NCBI GenBank assembly: GCA_022792755.1
Contig: JAAWBP010000081.1
Span: forward strand, 1 to 18,626
Reading direction: 5' to 3'
DNA: 18,626 nt
From: Oscillospiraceae bacterium
GTDB taxonomy: Bacteria > Bacillota > Clostridia > Oscillospirales > Ruminococcaceae
The position numbers and the translations under genes are program-made. Below are positions 1-6,760 of this stretch, in pieces. Under the pieces are notes generated by a model. It ran no database searches and was not told where the DNA came from. It saw nothing but the letters and a program-made list of their open reading frames with translations. Position 1 is the stretch's first letter, and each line of letters starts with the position of its first letter.

Positions 1-1222
1 GGTAGGTCTCCTGGTTGGCCCAGTCGGTGCTGGCGTTGACGGAAACCGTGACGTCCGCCCCGACGGCACGAAGTTGCTGAGCGCAGATGTTGGCCATGTC
101 GATCCGCACCTGGTCGCCTTCGCCGCAGTTGATTTTAAACCGGAGAGGGGTGCCCCCTTTCTGATAGATGCCGTCGTCACCCAGCTTCCAGCCTGCGGCT
201 TCCAGCAAGCTGCGGGTTTTATCCGGCTGATAGCTGAATTTCTCCATCGCCTCGTTGTTGTAGGGGCCGGCCTGAAGCGGGGAATAGGCGGCTGTCCCAT
301 GCCCTAGGAGGACGCTCTCGATCACCGCCTCCCGGTCGATTGCATAGCTCAGCGCGTTCGGAAGCTCCCGGTTGTTTTTGAAAAGGTCGTTGTTGAAATT
401 GTAGAGGATTCCCCGGTAATCTGCGGTCGCCATGTCGTAGACGGTGAAGCCTTCCGCCTGCCGGAACTGTTCTGCATCCTGCGGGGAGATCTGGGCGAAA
501 TCGAGCTCTCCGGATTGCAGCTGGAGGGCTCTCGTCTTTTCGTCGGCGACGATTTTGAAGATGATTTTGTCGATTTGGGGCACACCGTCAAAATAGGCGG
601 TGTTTTTTTCTAAGGTGATGCTCTGCCCCTGATCCCAGTTTGTCAGCCGGTAGGGGCCGGTTCCAACCGGTTTCTGATTGAAGGGGTCGGCGGCGAGGTC
701 TTTCCCCTCCAGAAGATGCTTCGGGAGGATGCCGATTGTCAGATAATCCAGAAGCGCCACATTTGGAGCACGCAGGGCGATTTTGACCGTCGTGTCGTCC
801 GGCGTTTCGATCCCGGTGATATCCTCGTAATTCGACGCGATTTCGGAGAGGTTGTCCGGGTTCATGATGGCTTCCAGGGTGAATTTGACGTCGGCCGAGG
901 TGAAGGCTTCCCCGTCGTGCCACTTGACGTCGTCCCGGAGATGGAAGGTGTAAGTGAGGCTTGCCGCGTCAAAGTTCCAATCTTTGGCCAGGCAGGGGAT
1001 GATCTGATTGTTTTGGTCGCGGGCAGTCAGGCCGGAAAAGATCAGGGAGTTGATCTCCCCGTGTTCGTAAAGGGCCGGATTGATGCTGGTGTAGTCCCCG
1101 CTCCCGTAAACGAGGGTGTTTTCTTTTCCGCTGCCTTCAGCACAGGCGGCTAGGGAGCAGAGTAAAAGCGTACTGAGAAGCAAAGCGGCCAGCCGCTTTG
1201 CCTTTGTTATAAATTGCTGCAT
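1..1222 (-). CDS. ABC transporter substrate-binding lipoprotein, peptide/nickel class (3' end cut by window edge)
   Basis: This gene runs off the left edge; about 407 codons are visible from an ATG at 1222. It encodes an extracellular solute-binding protein of family 5 (the NikA/DppA/OppA fold), which delivers a ligand to the two permeases encoded just upstream. The N-terminus is a lipoprotein signal: positive residues, a Leu-rich stretch, and a lipobox SLAAC with the lipidated Cys at residue 27. The mature part has the family's opening pattern (a short strand, then SINPALYEHG), followed by FHLRDDVKWHDGEAFTSADV, which is typical of SBP_bac_5, and a GTGPYRL motif. An AAAGGA ribosome site lies upstream of the ATG, and the start overlaps the end of the preceding permease gene by 16 bases, so translation is probably coupled. 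The ligand (nickel, other metal complex or peptide) cannot be told from sequence. ATPase genes would be expected beyond the left edge. Confidence 0.88.
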   Translation of the reverse strand, partial: MQQFITKAKRLAALLLSTLLLCSLAACAEGSGKENTLVYGSGDYTSINPALYEHGEINSLIFSGLTARDQNNQIIPCLAKDWNFDAASLTYTFHLRDDVKWHDGEAFTSADVKFTLEAIMNPDNLSEIASNYEDITGIETPDDTTVKIALRAPNVALLDYLTIGILPKHLLEGKDLAADPFNQKPVGTGPYRLTNWDQGQSITLEKNTAYFDGVPQIDKIIFKIVADEKTRALQLQSGELDFAQISPQDAEQFRQAEGFTVYDMATADYRGILYNFNNDLFKNNRELPNALSYAIDREAVIESVLLGHGTAAYSPLQAGPYNNEAMEKFSYQPDKTRSLLEAAGWKLGDDGIYQKGGTPLRFKINCGEGDQVRIDMANICAQQLRAVGADVTVSVNASTDWANQETY

Positions 1223-2094
1223 TTTCGGTTGTTTTCCTTTCGAATGTAATTTCCAAGGTCGGTGATACAGACGAGGGTGGCGATCAAAAAGAGCCCCGGT
1301 ATGACGATCAGCCACCAGTTGCCGGTCATCAGCGCCCGGTCGGCTTGGGAGAGCAAACTCCCCCAGGATACGGTCTCCACCGGGAGGCCGATCCCCAGGA
1401 AGCTCAGGGTGGCCTCGGCGCCGATTGCCGCCCCGATGTTGGAGACCACCATAAACATCAGGGAGGAGACAAGGCCGGGAAGGAGATGCTTGATCAAGAG
1501 ATACCAGAAGCCCGCACCCATTGTCCGGGCCGCCTCGATATAGACGCTGTCTTTCATCCGTTTTACCTCTGTCCGCACGATTTTTGCCATATTCATCCAG
1601 CCCGTTGCGCCGATTACCAGCGCCAGCGCAAACGGGTTGCTCTGGCCGATCGCAGCTTGCAGAAAGATGACGGTCAGGATCGAGGGGATGCTCATGACAA
1701 TTTCAGAAAGCCGCATCATCGCGTCGTTGGCAGCCCGCGGCAGGCAGGCGCTGACACTACCGTAGACGACGGCGACCGCCGTTGAAACCGCCGCGGCAAG
1801 AAAACCGATTAGGAGGGAGATTCGCCCCCCGTACCAGATCATTGAAAAAACGTCCCGCCCCAGAGGGTCTGTCCCAAAAAAGAAGGAGGAACAGGGAGGG
1901 ACAGACAGATGTGTAAGGTCGAGATACTGCGGGTCGTGGTTCATAAAAAGCTCTGCAAAGAGGCAGCCGACGAGGATTACCCCCAAAATGACGGAGGCTG
2001 CGACAGGGGGGCGGCTCCGTTTGGGTTTTGCGGGTTCTCCCGCCTGCGGTTCCGCCGGCTTGTATCCAACCAGCCGGAAGGGATTCTCGCTCAA
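1207..2094 (-). CDS. ABC transporter permease, DppC/NikC type
   Basis: This is the second inner-membrane subunit of the peptide/nickel-class importer, 295 residues, the usual size for DppC/NikC. After a charged, Pro-rich cytoplasmic tail (1-32) comes the first membrane segment (about 33-50), then FFGTDPLGRDVFS (about 72-84), a hallmark of the OppC/DppC N-terminal region. The BPD_transp_1 domain follows, with the ATPase-contacting EAA loop at about 187-206 (EAARTMGAGFWYLLIKHLLP). The start is a TTG at 2094 whose sequence TTGA overlaps the TGA stop of the upstream permease by 4 bases. The gene end overlaps the binding-protein gene. This is a translationally coupled three-gene run. Whether the substrate is a metal or a peptide is not decided by these motifs. 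Confidence 0.9.
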   Translation of the reverse strand: MSENPFRLVGYKPAEPQAGEPAKPKRSRPPVAASVILGVILVGCLFAELFMNHDPQYLDLTHLSVPPCSSFFFGTDPLGRDVFSMIWYGGRISLLIGFLAAAVSTAVAVVYGSVSACLPRAANDAMMRLSEIVMSIPSILTVIFLQAAIGQSNPFALALVIGATGWMNMAKIVRTEVKRMKDSVYIEAARTMGAGFWYLLIKHLLPGLVSSLMFMVVSNIGAAIGAEATLSFLGIGLPVETVSWGSLLSQADRALMTGNWWLIVIPGLFLIATLVCITDLGNYIRKENNRKCSNL

Positions 2095-3077
2095 TGAAAG
2101 AACCCCCTTTTCGTCTGCCGCATCCTGGGGTCGATCCGGTCGTTGAGGAATTGGGCAGAGAAATTCGCCAGGATGACGACCGCGCCGGTCAGCAGGGTCA
2201 GAACCAGAAGCATGTTGTAGTCGTGATACTTTGCGCTTTCAAAGCAGAGGGAGCCGAGCCCGGGGTAGGAGAAAACCTTTTCGGCGATATAGGTACCGCC
2301 CAGGATGTGGGGGACGGAAACCGCCGCCAGGCTGATGAAAAAAGGCATGATGTTCCGCACACAGTGTTTCCAGAGGATCACCCGCCTGCTCAAGCCTTTG
2401 GTGCGGCAGAGCAGGACATAGTCCTGCTTCAGCTCTTCTAAAAGCTTGTTCCGGATCAGATAGGCGTAGTACCACAGATGGCTTAAAACCAGCACGGCGA
2501 GCGGGAGGATCAGATGCCGGAGCCGCCCGAAAAGATCGTTCGGCGAACCGATGGGATAGGCCCCGCCTGAAGGAAGCCATTTTAACAGGACACTGAAAAG
2601 AAGGATTAGGATCAGCGCGGCCCAGAAGGAGGGGATGCAGTGCAGAACTGTCCCGACCTTGCAGATCATCCGGTCGGCGAGGCTGTCCTCCCTGAGCGCG
2701 CAGAAGATCCCCAGCGCCAGCGCCAGCAGAAAGGTAAGCAGATACCCGCCTCCGCCCAGCAGAACAGTGTTAAAGCAGGTGTTGCTGATCACTTGGGAGA
2801 CCGGTTGTTTGTACTGAAAGGAGATGCCGAAATCCCCCTGCGCGGCGTCTGCAATCCATCTGCCGTACTGGATGTAGATCGGCTGATCCAGCCCCAGCTT
2901 TTCCATGGCGGCCGCCCGCTCGACGCTGTTCATCCGTTCGGCGGATTCCCCGTAGTAAGAGCGCAGAGGATCGCCGGGGGCGAGCCTCGACATGTAAAAG
3001 ACGGCCAAAGAGAGTAAAAAAAGGGCCAGCACCGCTTGAAGCAGTTTTTTAGACACTGTCAGAATGGTTCGTTTCAA
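2091..3077 (-). CDS. ABC transporter permease, DppB/NikB type
   Basis: This is the first permease of the importer, 328 residues when started at a TTG at 3077. I prefer that start because a run of six G lies six bases upstream of it and the protein then opens with the typical KRTILTVSKKLLQAVLALF membrane start. The open frame extends 22 codons further to an ATG at 3143, but that stretch has no recognisable ribosome site and gives an unlikely N-terminus. Visible family marks are RLAPGDP near residue 31, GDFGISFQYKQPV near 81, the EAA-like loop CRTKGLSRRVILWKHCVRN, and YIAEKVFSYPGLGSL near the C-terminus. It is the first gene of the operon. Its leader of about 180 bases runs from the promoter at 3262-3291 and contains small hairpins. 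Confidence 0.9.
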   Translation of the reverse strand: MKRTILTVSKKLLQAVLALFLLSLAVFYMSRLAPGDPLRSYYGESAERMNSVERAAAMEKLGLDQPIYIQYGRWIADAAQGDFGISFQYKQPVSQVISNTCFNTVLLGGGGYLLTFLLALALGIFCALREDSLADRMICKVGTVLHCIPSFWAALILILLFSVLLKWLPSGGAYPIGSPNDLFGRLRHLILPLAVLVLSHLWYYAYLIRNKLLEELKQDYVLLCRTKGLSRRVILWKHCVRNIMPFFISLAAVSVPHILGGTYIAEKVFSYPGLGSLCFESAKYHDYNMLLVLTLLTGAVVILANFSAQFLNDRIDPRMRQTKRGFFH

Positions 3078-3083
3078 GATGCG

Positions 3084-3090
3084 CCCCCCT
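3084..3090 (-). promoter_or_regulatory. Ribosome binding site that fixes the TTG start of the first permease
   Basis: On the minus strand this reads AGGGGGG and sits six bases before the TTG at 3077. No comparable site precedes the upstream in-frame ATG at 3143, so the site decides the start. Confidence 0.65.
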
Positions 3091-3210
3091 TTTTTGACAG
3101 AAAAAAACGAAGAAAGGTTCCCGGCTTCCGCCGGAATACGCAATCTTCGTGATTCTGATCTTTATAATATATAATATTTGGAATAAAATACCGCCTGTTT
3201 TTGACCCGCA

Positions 3211-3308
3211 TTCTTGCGGCTGGAGGGCCTTCATGACACCTCTGCTTCAGACGACAGAGTTACTATACCACGAGGTGGTTTTCCCTGTCAAGCATAGAGC
3301 CGCAAGAA
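3211..3308. repeat. 11-bp inverted repeat flanking the ABC-importer promoter
   Basis: TTCTTGCGGCT at 3211-3221 is the exact reverse complement of AGCCGCAAGAA at 3298-3308. One arm lies just upstream of the -35 box and the other in the start of the leader, 76 bases apart. This layout suits a looping regulator or an operator pair. The inner copy is also part of a small hairpin (CCGCA-AGAA-TGCGG) in the transcript. No known regulator box was recognised. Confidence 0.5.
3262..3291 (-). promoter_or_regulatory. Sigma-A promoter of the ABC-importer operon
   Basis: On the minus strand there is TTGACA (3286-3291), an 18-base spacer, and TATAGT (3262-3267). Transcription would begin near 3255, giving a leader of roughly 180 bases. 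The leader includes CCGCA-AGAA-TGCGG and a longer stem closed by a GGAA loop around 3120-3140. An 11-base inverted repeat flanks this promoter. Confidence 0.7.
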
Positions 3309-3330
3309 AACGGAATCGATCGATTTCCGT
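3303..3330 (-). terminator. Likely intrinsic terminator after ldh
   Basis: On the minus strand the arms ACGGAA and TTCCGT (3310-3330) enclose a TCGATCGA core and are followed by TTTTCTT. The site is about 53 bases after the ldh stop and before the next promoter. The stem is short (6 bp plus 2 after a bulge), so strength is moderate. Confidence 0.5.
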
Positions 3331-3360
3331 ATGCTTTTTTCCGCAATCGTTCTATTTTTG

Positions 3361-3403
3361 AACCTGGAGGAGAGAGCTGTGATCACCTTCCGCCCTCCAG
3401 GTT
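3361..3403 (-). repeat. 10-bp perfect inverted repeat spanning the ldh stop codon
   Basis: AACCTGGAGG at 3361-3370 pairs exactly with CCTCCAGGTT at 3394-3403. In the ldh transcript one arm lies in the last codons and the other just past the stop, with a 23-base loop. No U-run follows, so it looks like a 3'-end structure rather than the terminator itself. Confidence 0.5.
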
Positions 3404-4345
3404 TAAATCCTGGTAGACGGCTTGGAGAGTGCCGCAGGAATCCTTGAATTTCTTCTGCTCCTCTTCGTTGAGCGGGAGCTCCAGCACCTTGCGGATCCCA
3501 CTTCGGTTGACGATGCAGGGAACGCCGGCAAAAACGCCGTTTTCCCCGTATTCGCCGCGGAGCATGGCGGAGACGGTCAGGACGCTGTTTTCGTCCCCGA
3601 AAATTGCCTTTGTAATCCGGACCATCGCCATTCCGATCCCGTAATAGGTCGCTTTCTTTGCCTTGATGATTTCCTGCGCCGCCCCCCGCACCTCATCGCT
3701 GATCCGATTTAAATCGGCGTCGGAACAGTTGATATCGGGCTGGCTGCAAATTTCGCGGATCGGCTTGGTGGCGAGCATCGCCTGCGACCAGGGGACGAAT
3801 TCGCTGTCGCCGTGCTCGCCGATGACATAGGCGTGGATGTTCCGCGGGTCGACCGAGAGGTGGTTTCCCAGCAGATAGCGCAGCCTCGCTGTGTCGAGCG
3901 CCGTGCCGGTTCCGAGCACCCGCCGGGGGTTGAAGCCGGAGAGGGAGCAGGTGATCCGGGTCATGATGTCGACCGGGTTGGTTGCCACCAGAAAGATGCC
4001 GTTAAAGCCCGATTCCCCGACCGGGTCGACGATGGAGCGGAACACCTCGGCATTGCGCTGGAGGAGGTTTAAACGGGATTCCCCCGGCTTCTGCGCGACG
4101 CCCGCACAGATGACGACGATGTCCGCATCCGCACAGTCGCGGTATTCCCCAGCGCAGATTTTCATGTGGGAGGAGGAAAAAGCTAAGCCGTGGTTTAAGT
4201 CCATCGCCTCCCCGCGGGCCCGCTCCCGGTCTAAGTCGATGAGGACGAGTTCGTCGCAGGCGCTTTGGTTCAAAAGGGCGTAGGCATAGCTCATTCCCAC
4301 CATTCCGGCGCCGATGAGAACGACTTTTCGCTTGTCTGTTGCCAT
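3383..4345 (-). CDS. ldh: L-lactate dehydrogenase
   Basis: This enzyme reduces pyruvate to L-lactate with NADH, regenerating NAD+ in fermentation. It has 320 residues, normal for the family. It shows the Rossmann motif GAGMVG (residues 12-17), an acidic residue after the second strand (D37) that favours NADH, and the loop AGVAQKPGESR. There Q85 occupies the specificity position: Gln indicates lactate dehydrogenase where malate dehydrogenases carry Arg. R91 is the substrate-loop Arg, R154 lies in DTARLR, and the catalytic His is H178 in IGEHGDSE. The ATG at 4345 is chosen because AGAAGGAA lies just upstream; a TTG eight codons earlier falls on the wrong side of that site. It follows the superoxide reductase gene by 39 bases with no promoter or terminator seen between, so the two are probably co-transcribed. 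Confidence 0.95.
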   Translation of the reverse strand: MATDKRKVVLIGAGMVGMSYAYALLNQSACDELVLIDLDRERARGEAMDLNHGLAFSSSHMKICAGEYRDCADADIVVICAGVAQKPGESRLNLLQRNAEVFRSIVDPVGESGFNGIFLVATNPVDIMTRITCSLSGFNPRRVLGTGTALDTARLRYLLGNHLSVDPRNIHAYVIGEHGDSEFVPWSQAMLATKPIREICSQPDINCSDADLNRISDEVRGAAQEIIKAKKATYYGIGMAMVRITKAIFGDENSVLTVSAMLRGEYGENGVFAGVPCIVNRSGIRKVLELPLNEEEQKKFKDSCGTLQAVYQDLNLEGGR

Positions 4346-4384
4346 ATAGGTTCCTTCTTTCCGTGTCAAATGAATGGTTGGACC

Positions 4385-4768
4385 TTATTTGATTTCCACT
4401 TTCCAGAGGCCGTGCAGGTTGCAGTAGGCAAAGGCGGCGACAGGCTCGTCTTCCTCCAGTGAAAAGACGGCGCGGGGCGCTTCATCCGGGAGAAGACCCT
4501 TCCGCTGCCCTCCCTTTTTGGTTTGCAGGTAGATCCAGCGGATCGAATGCTCTTTCGTCATCGGGTGGAAGGTCTCGCCGACCTCGACGGTCACCTTGTT
4601 TCCGTTTACCTTCACAATCGGAAGGTGTTTTTCCCCGGCGCCTTCCGAAGCGTTTGCCTCCAGCTGCTTCATCGGTTCCTTGCAGCAGAAGATGGGAACG
4701 CCGGCGCTGTGGATCATTCCGACGAGGTTGCCGCAGTGGGCGCAGATAAAAAATTTGTGGTCATCCAT
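4385..4768 (-). CDS. dfx: Desulfoferrodoxin-type superoxide reductase (2Fe-SOR)
   Basis: This is a cytoplasmic enzyme of anaerobes that reduces superoxide to hydrogen peroxide without making oxygen. The 127 residues match the two-iron class in length. The N-terminal desulforedoxin domain has the four Cys ligands of centre I: C9 and C12 (CAHC) and the pair C28-C29. The C-terminal domain has the centre II ligands H48, H68, H74, C116 and H119, and the E-K-H motif (E46-K47-H48) whose Glu and Lys line the active site. The start ATG at 4768 has an AGGAGGA site 7 bases upstream; an in-frame extension further upstream has no such support. It is divergent from the hem operon and leads the ldh gene, suggesting an oxygen- or redox-response unit. 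I could not identify its promoter with confidence in the 283-base divergent gap. Confidence 0.95.
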   Translation of the reverse strand: MDDHKFFICAHCGNLVGMIHSAGVPIFCCKEPMKQLEANASEGAGEKHLPIVKVNGNKVTVEVGETFHPMTKEHSIRWIYLQTKKGGQRKGLLPDEAPRAVFSLEEDEPVAAFAYCNLHGLWKVEIK

Positions 4769-4965
4769 TTTGATTCCTCCTGTTTGATTGAGAACACATC
4801 TGCCTGCCGATCGTAAATCTGCGGGCGGACACGTTTTGATTGGAACATCTTGGGTTAGCATTCCCCTTTTTCGGGCAGAAAAACAGACGAAGCAGTTGTT
4901 TTTGCGTGAAATATCGGAAAGCCCCCGCTTTTTTGAGCGATCAGGAGAAGAATAGAAAAGAACTC

Positions 4966-5003
4966 CGTCAAAAAAACGTCAATGGAATTGCAAATTTTTT
5001 GAC
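4966..5003. repeat. GTCAA half-sites upstream of and over the hem promoter
   Basis: CGTCAA occurs at 4966-4971 and 4977-4982, an 11-base period. GTCAAAAAA at 4967-4975 forms a 9-bp inverted repeat with TTTTTTGAC at 4995-5003, 19 bases away. The right arm overlaps the -35 box of the hem promoter. This is a possible operator; it may partly be chance because of the A and T runs. Confidence 0.35.
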
Positions 5004-5027
5004 ATTGCGGTATCATGATTGCAGAAT
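4999..5027 (+). promoter_or_regulatory. Sigma-A promoter of the hem operon
   Basis: TTGACA (4999-5004), a 17-base spacer, and CAGAAT (5022-5027, 4 of 6 consensus). Transcription would start near 5034, leaving a leader of only about 18 bases before hemA. There is thus no room for a leader riboswitch such as a cobalamin element. Confidence 0.6.
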
Positions 5028-5051
5028 AAAAGGCTGCTACGGGGAAAATGA

Positions 5052-6287
5052 ATGAAGATTGAAATGATAGGGATCGATTATCAGAAGGCATCCGTCGGAG
5101 AGCGGGAACGGTTTGCACTGACCGCATCGAAATCGGCGGCGCTTGGGGCGGCGATGGTGAAACGGCATGGAGCGTCCGGCTGTGTGGTGCTTTCGACCTG
5201 CAACCGGACGGAGCTCTGGTGCAACGGGTTGTGCCGCTGCGAGCTGCAAGACGCCTGGCGGAGGGAGACTGGCTGCACACCGGCGGAGCTGGAACGCTTT
5301 TTCGCCGCCCGCTCGGGAATGGATGCGGTGCGGTACCTGCTGGAGTTGGGCTGCGGCCTTCACTCCCAGATTCTCGGGGAGGATCAGATTCTGACCCAGA
5401 TCAAGAGCGCTGCGCAGGCGGCGCAGGAAGGGAGCTCAATTGATCCGGTTCTCGGCACCTTGTTTCGCGTTGCTGCAACGGCGGGGAAACGGGTGAAATC
5501 GGCCGTCCGCCTGACGGAAAAGAACCTGTCGGTGCCGCAAAGCGCGGTTGAGGCCGCCCGGCGCCTTACAGGGACGCTGCATGGGAAACACTGCCTCGTG
5601 ATCGGAAACGGTGAGATGGGGCGGCTGACCTGCCGGCTGCTGGTGGAGGCCGGTGCGAATGTTTTAATGACGCTGCGGCAGTATAAAAAGAAGGACGCGG
5701 TTGTGCCGAAGGGCTGCCGGGCCGTCCCTTATGAGGAGCGCTACCGCTGCCTTTCCGAAACAGAGCTGCTGTTCAGCGCCACCCTCAGCCCGCACTATAC
5801 CATCGAAGCGGAGGCGCTCGGCCGGACGCTTCGCGGGAAAAAGCTCCTCTGCTTTGACCTCGCGATGCCGCGGGATATCGACCCGGCGGCGGGCAGCTTG
5901 GAGGGGATTTCCCTTTATGATCTGGATCGCCTGGGCGTGGAGCCTTCCTGCGATCCAGACAGCTTGAGGCAGGTGGAGGAGCTGCTCTCAGATTATGCGG
6001 AGGAGTTTGAACGCTGGTACCATTTCCGGGAATTTGTCCCGGTGGTGGGAGAGGTGAGCGCCGCGGCTTCCGCGTTGACGGCTGCAAGGCTTGAGAAAAC
6101 TTATAAAAAAGTGCCGCCCGAATTGAGGGAGCAGCTCCGACGGCAGACCGAAAACTCCGTTGAGAAAAGCTTTGCAAAGCTGCTGTACGGCCTGCGGGAT
6201 CATCTGGACAGGGAGCACTGGAAAGCCTGCCTCAACGCCGTGCAGGATGTGATCGGGGAATGGCGGGAAGAGGAGGGACAGGGATGA
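5052..6287 (+). CDS. hemA: Glutamyl-tRNA reductase
   Basis: This is the first committed step of C5 tetrapyrrole synthesis: NADPH reduction of glutamyl-tRNA(Glu) to glutamate-1-semialdehyde. It has 411 residues, full length. The catalytic domain has the STCNRTE motif with nucleophile C50. GLHSQILGEDQIL (about 102-114) carries the conserved His and the tRNA-contacting region. The NADP-binding domain has VIGNGEMG (about 183-190), and a helical dimerisation region follows from about 310. The ATG at 5052 gives the standard N-terminus; an out-of-frame ATG lies four bases earlier, and a GGGG ribosome site is just upstream. It is the first gene of the operon and overlaps the next gene by 4 bases (ATGA). 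Its product is used by HemL, encoded five genes later in the same operon. Confidence 0.96.
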   Translation: MKIEMIGIDYQKASVGERERFALTASKSAALGAAMVKRHGASGCVVLSTCNRTELWCNGLCRCELQDAWRRETGCTPAELERFFAARSGMDAVRYLLELGCGLHSQILGEDQILTQIKSAAQAAQEGSSIDPVLGTLFRVAATAGKRVKSAVRLTEKNLSVPQSAVEAARRLTGTLHGKHCLVIGNGEMGRLTCRLLVEAGANVLMTLRQYKKKDAVVPKGCRAVPYEERYRCLSETELLFSATLSPHYTIEAEALGRTLRGKKLLCFDLAMPRDIDPAAGSLEGISLYDLDRLGVEPSCDPDSLRQVEELLSDYAEEFERWYHFREFVPVVGEVSAAASALTAARLEKTYKKVPPELREQLRRQTENSVEKSFAKLLYGLRDHLDREHWKACLNAVQDVIGEWREEEGQG

Positions 6288-6760
6288 ACTATTTTCCGTT
6301 TTTTATCAATCTGGAAGGAAAAACTGTCCTGGCGGTCGGCGGCGGCCGGATTGCCGAAAGGCGGATTTCGGCCCTTCTCCATTTTGGATGCAAAATCCGG
6401 GTGATTTCCCCCGAACTGACCCCGGCGCTCAGCCGGTATGCGGCGGAGGGAAGGCTCGAATGGAGCGCCCGCCGCTACCGGACAGGCGATTGCAGGGAAG
6501 CTGATATCGTCCTTGCGATGACGATGGACGAAACGGTCAACCGCGCCGTCTGGGAGGACTGCAAGAGGGAAGGAGTCACCGTCAACGTGGCGGATAAAAA
6601 GGAGCTCTGCGATTTTTATTTCCCCGGGATCGTGATTGCGGACGAAGCGGTCATCGGCGTGATCGCGAACGGGGGCAATCACCGCCTGGCAAGTGAATTG
6701 ACCGGGAAAATCCGGGAGGAATACGGAAGCAAAACGGCGAAGAAGGAGGCAGATAAATGA
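6284..6760 (+). CDS. Precorrin-2 dehydrogenase (SirC/Met8/CysG-N-like)
   Basis: This enzyme oxidises precorrin-2 to sirohydrochlorin with NAD+, leading to sirohaem or to anaerobic cobalamin. The 158 residues cover the NAD-binding and dimerisation part of the CysG N-terminal family. It opens with the family pattern FFINLEGKTVLAVGGGRIAERR, with the glycine cluster at 19-21. NVADKKELCDFYFPG follows, whose D104 sits where the catalytic Asp of the CysG/Met8 family is expected. IANGGNHRLASELTGKIRE matches the dimerisation segment. The protein ends soon after, without the longer C-terminal helical domain of CysG or Met8, so it is a minimal version. Whether it can also insert iron is unknown. The ATG at 6284 overlaps the hemA stop by 4 bases; an upstream in-frame ATG at 6260 lies inside hemA and is unlikely. 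Confidence 0.88.
   Translation: MNYFPFFINLEGKTVLAVGGGRIAERRISALLHFGCKIRVISPELTPALSRYAAEGRLEWSARRYRTGDCREADIVLAMTMDETVNRAVWEDCKREGVTVNVADKKELCDFYFPGIVIADEAVIGVIANGGNHRLASELTGKIREEYGSKTAKKEADK

Noticed and set aside
74..1153. Several long plus-strand open frames at the left end.
   Set aside because: They lie opposite the binding-protein gene, whose codons, signal peptide and motifs are clear; they are shadows.
3078..3255. A NiCo or other metal riboswitch in the long leader of the ABC-importer operon.
   Set aside because: Small hairpins are present, but I cannot find the four-helix junction or conserved purine loops of the NiCo class. The leader is noted only as structured.
4798..4832. A hairpin upstream of the sor gene (TCTGCCTGC with GCGGGCGGA).
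   Set aside because: It needs G-U pairs that exist only in plus-strand RNA, where no gene is read; on the sor strand it is mismatched.
4895..4920. A Rex operator upstream of sor/ldh, since GTGAAATAT resembles half of a Rex site.
   Set aside because: The second half-site is badly mismatched and ATTTCAC-like words are common in AT-rich gaps; not strong enough to call.
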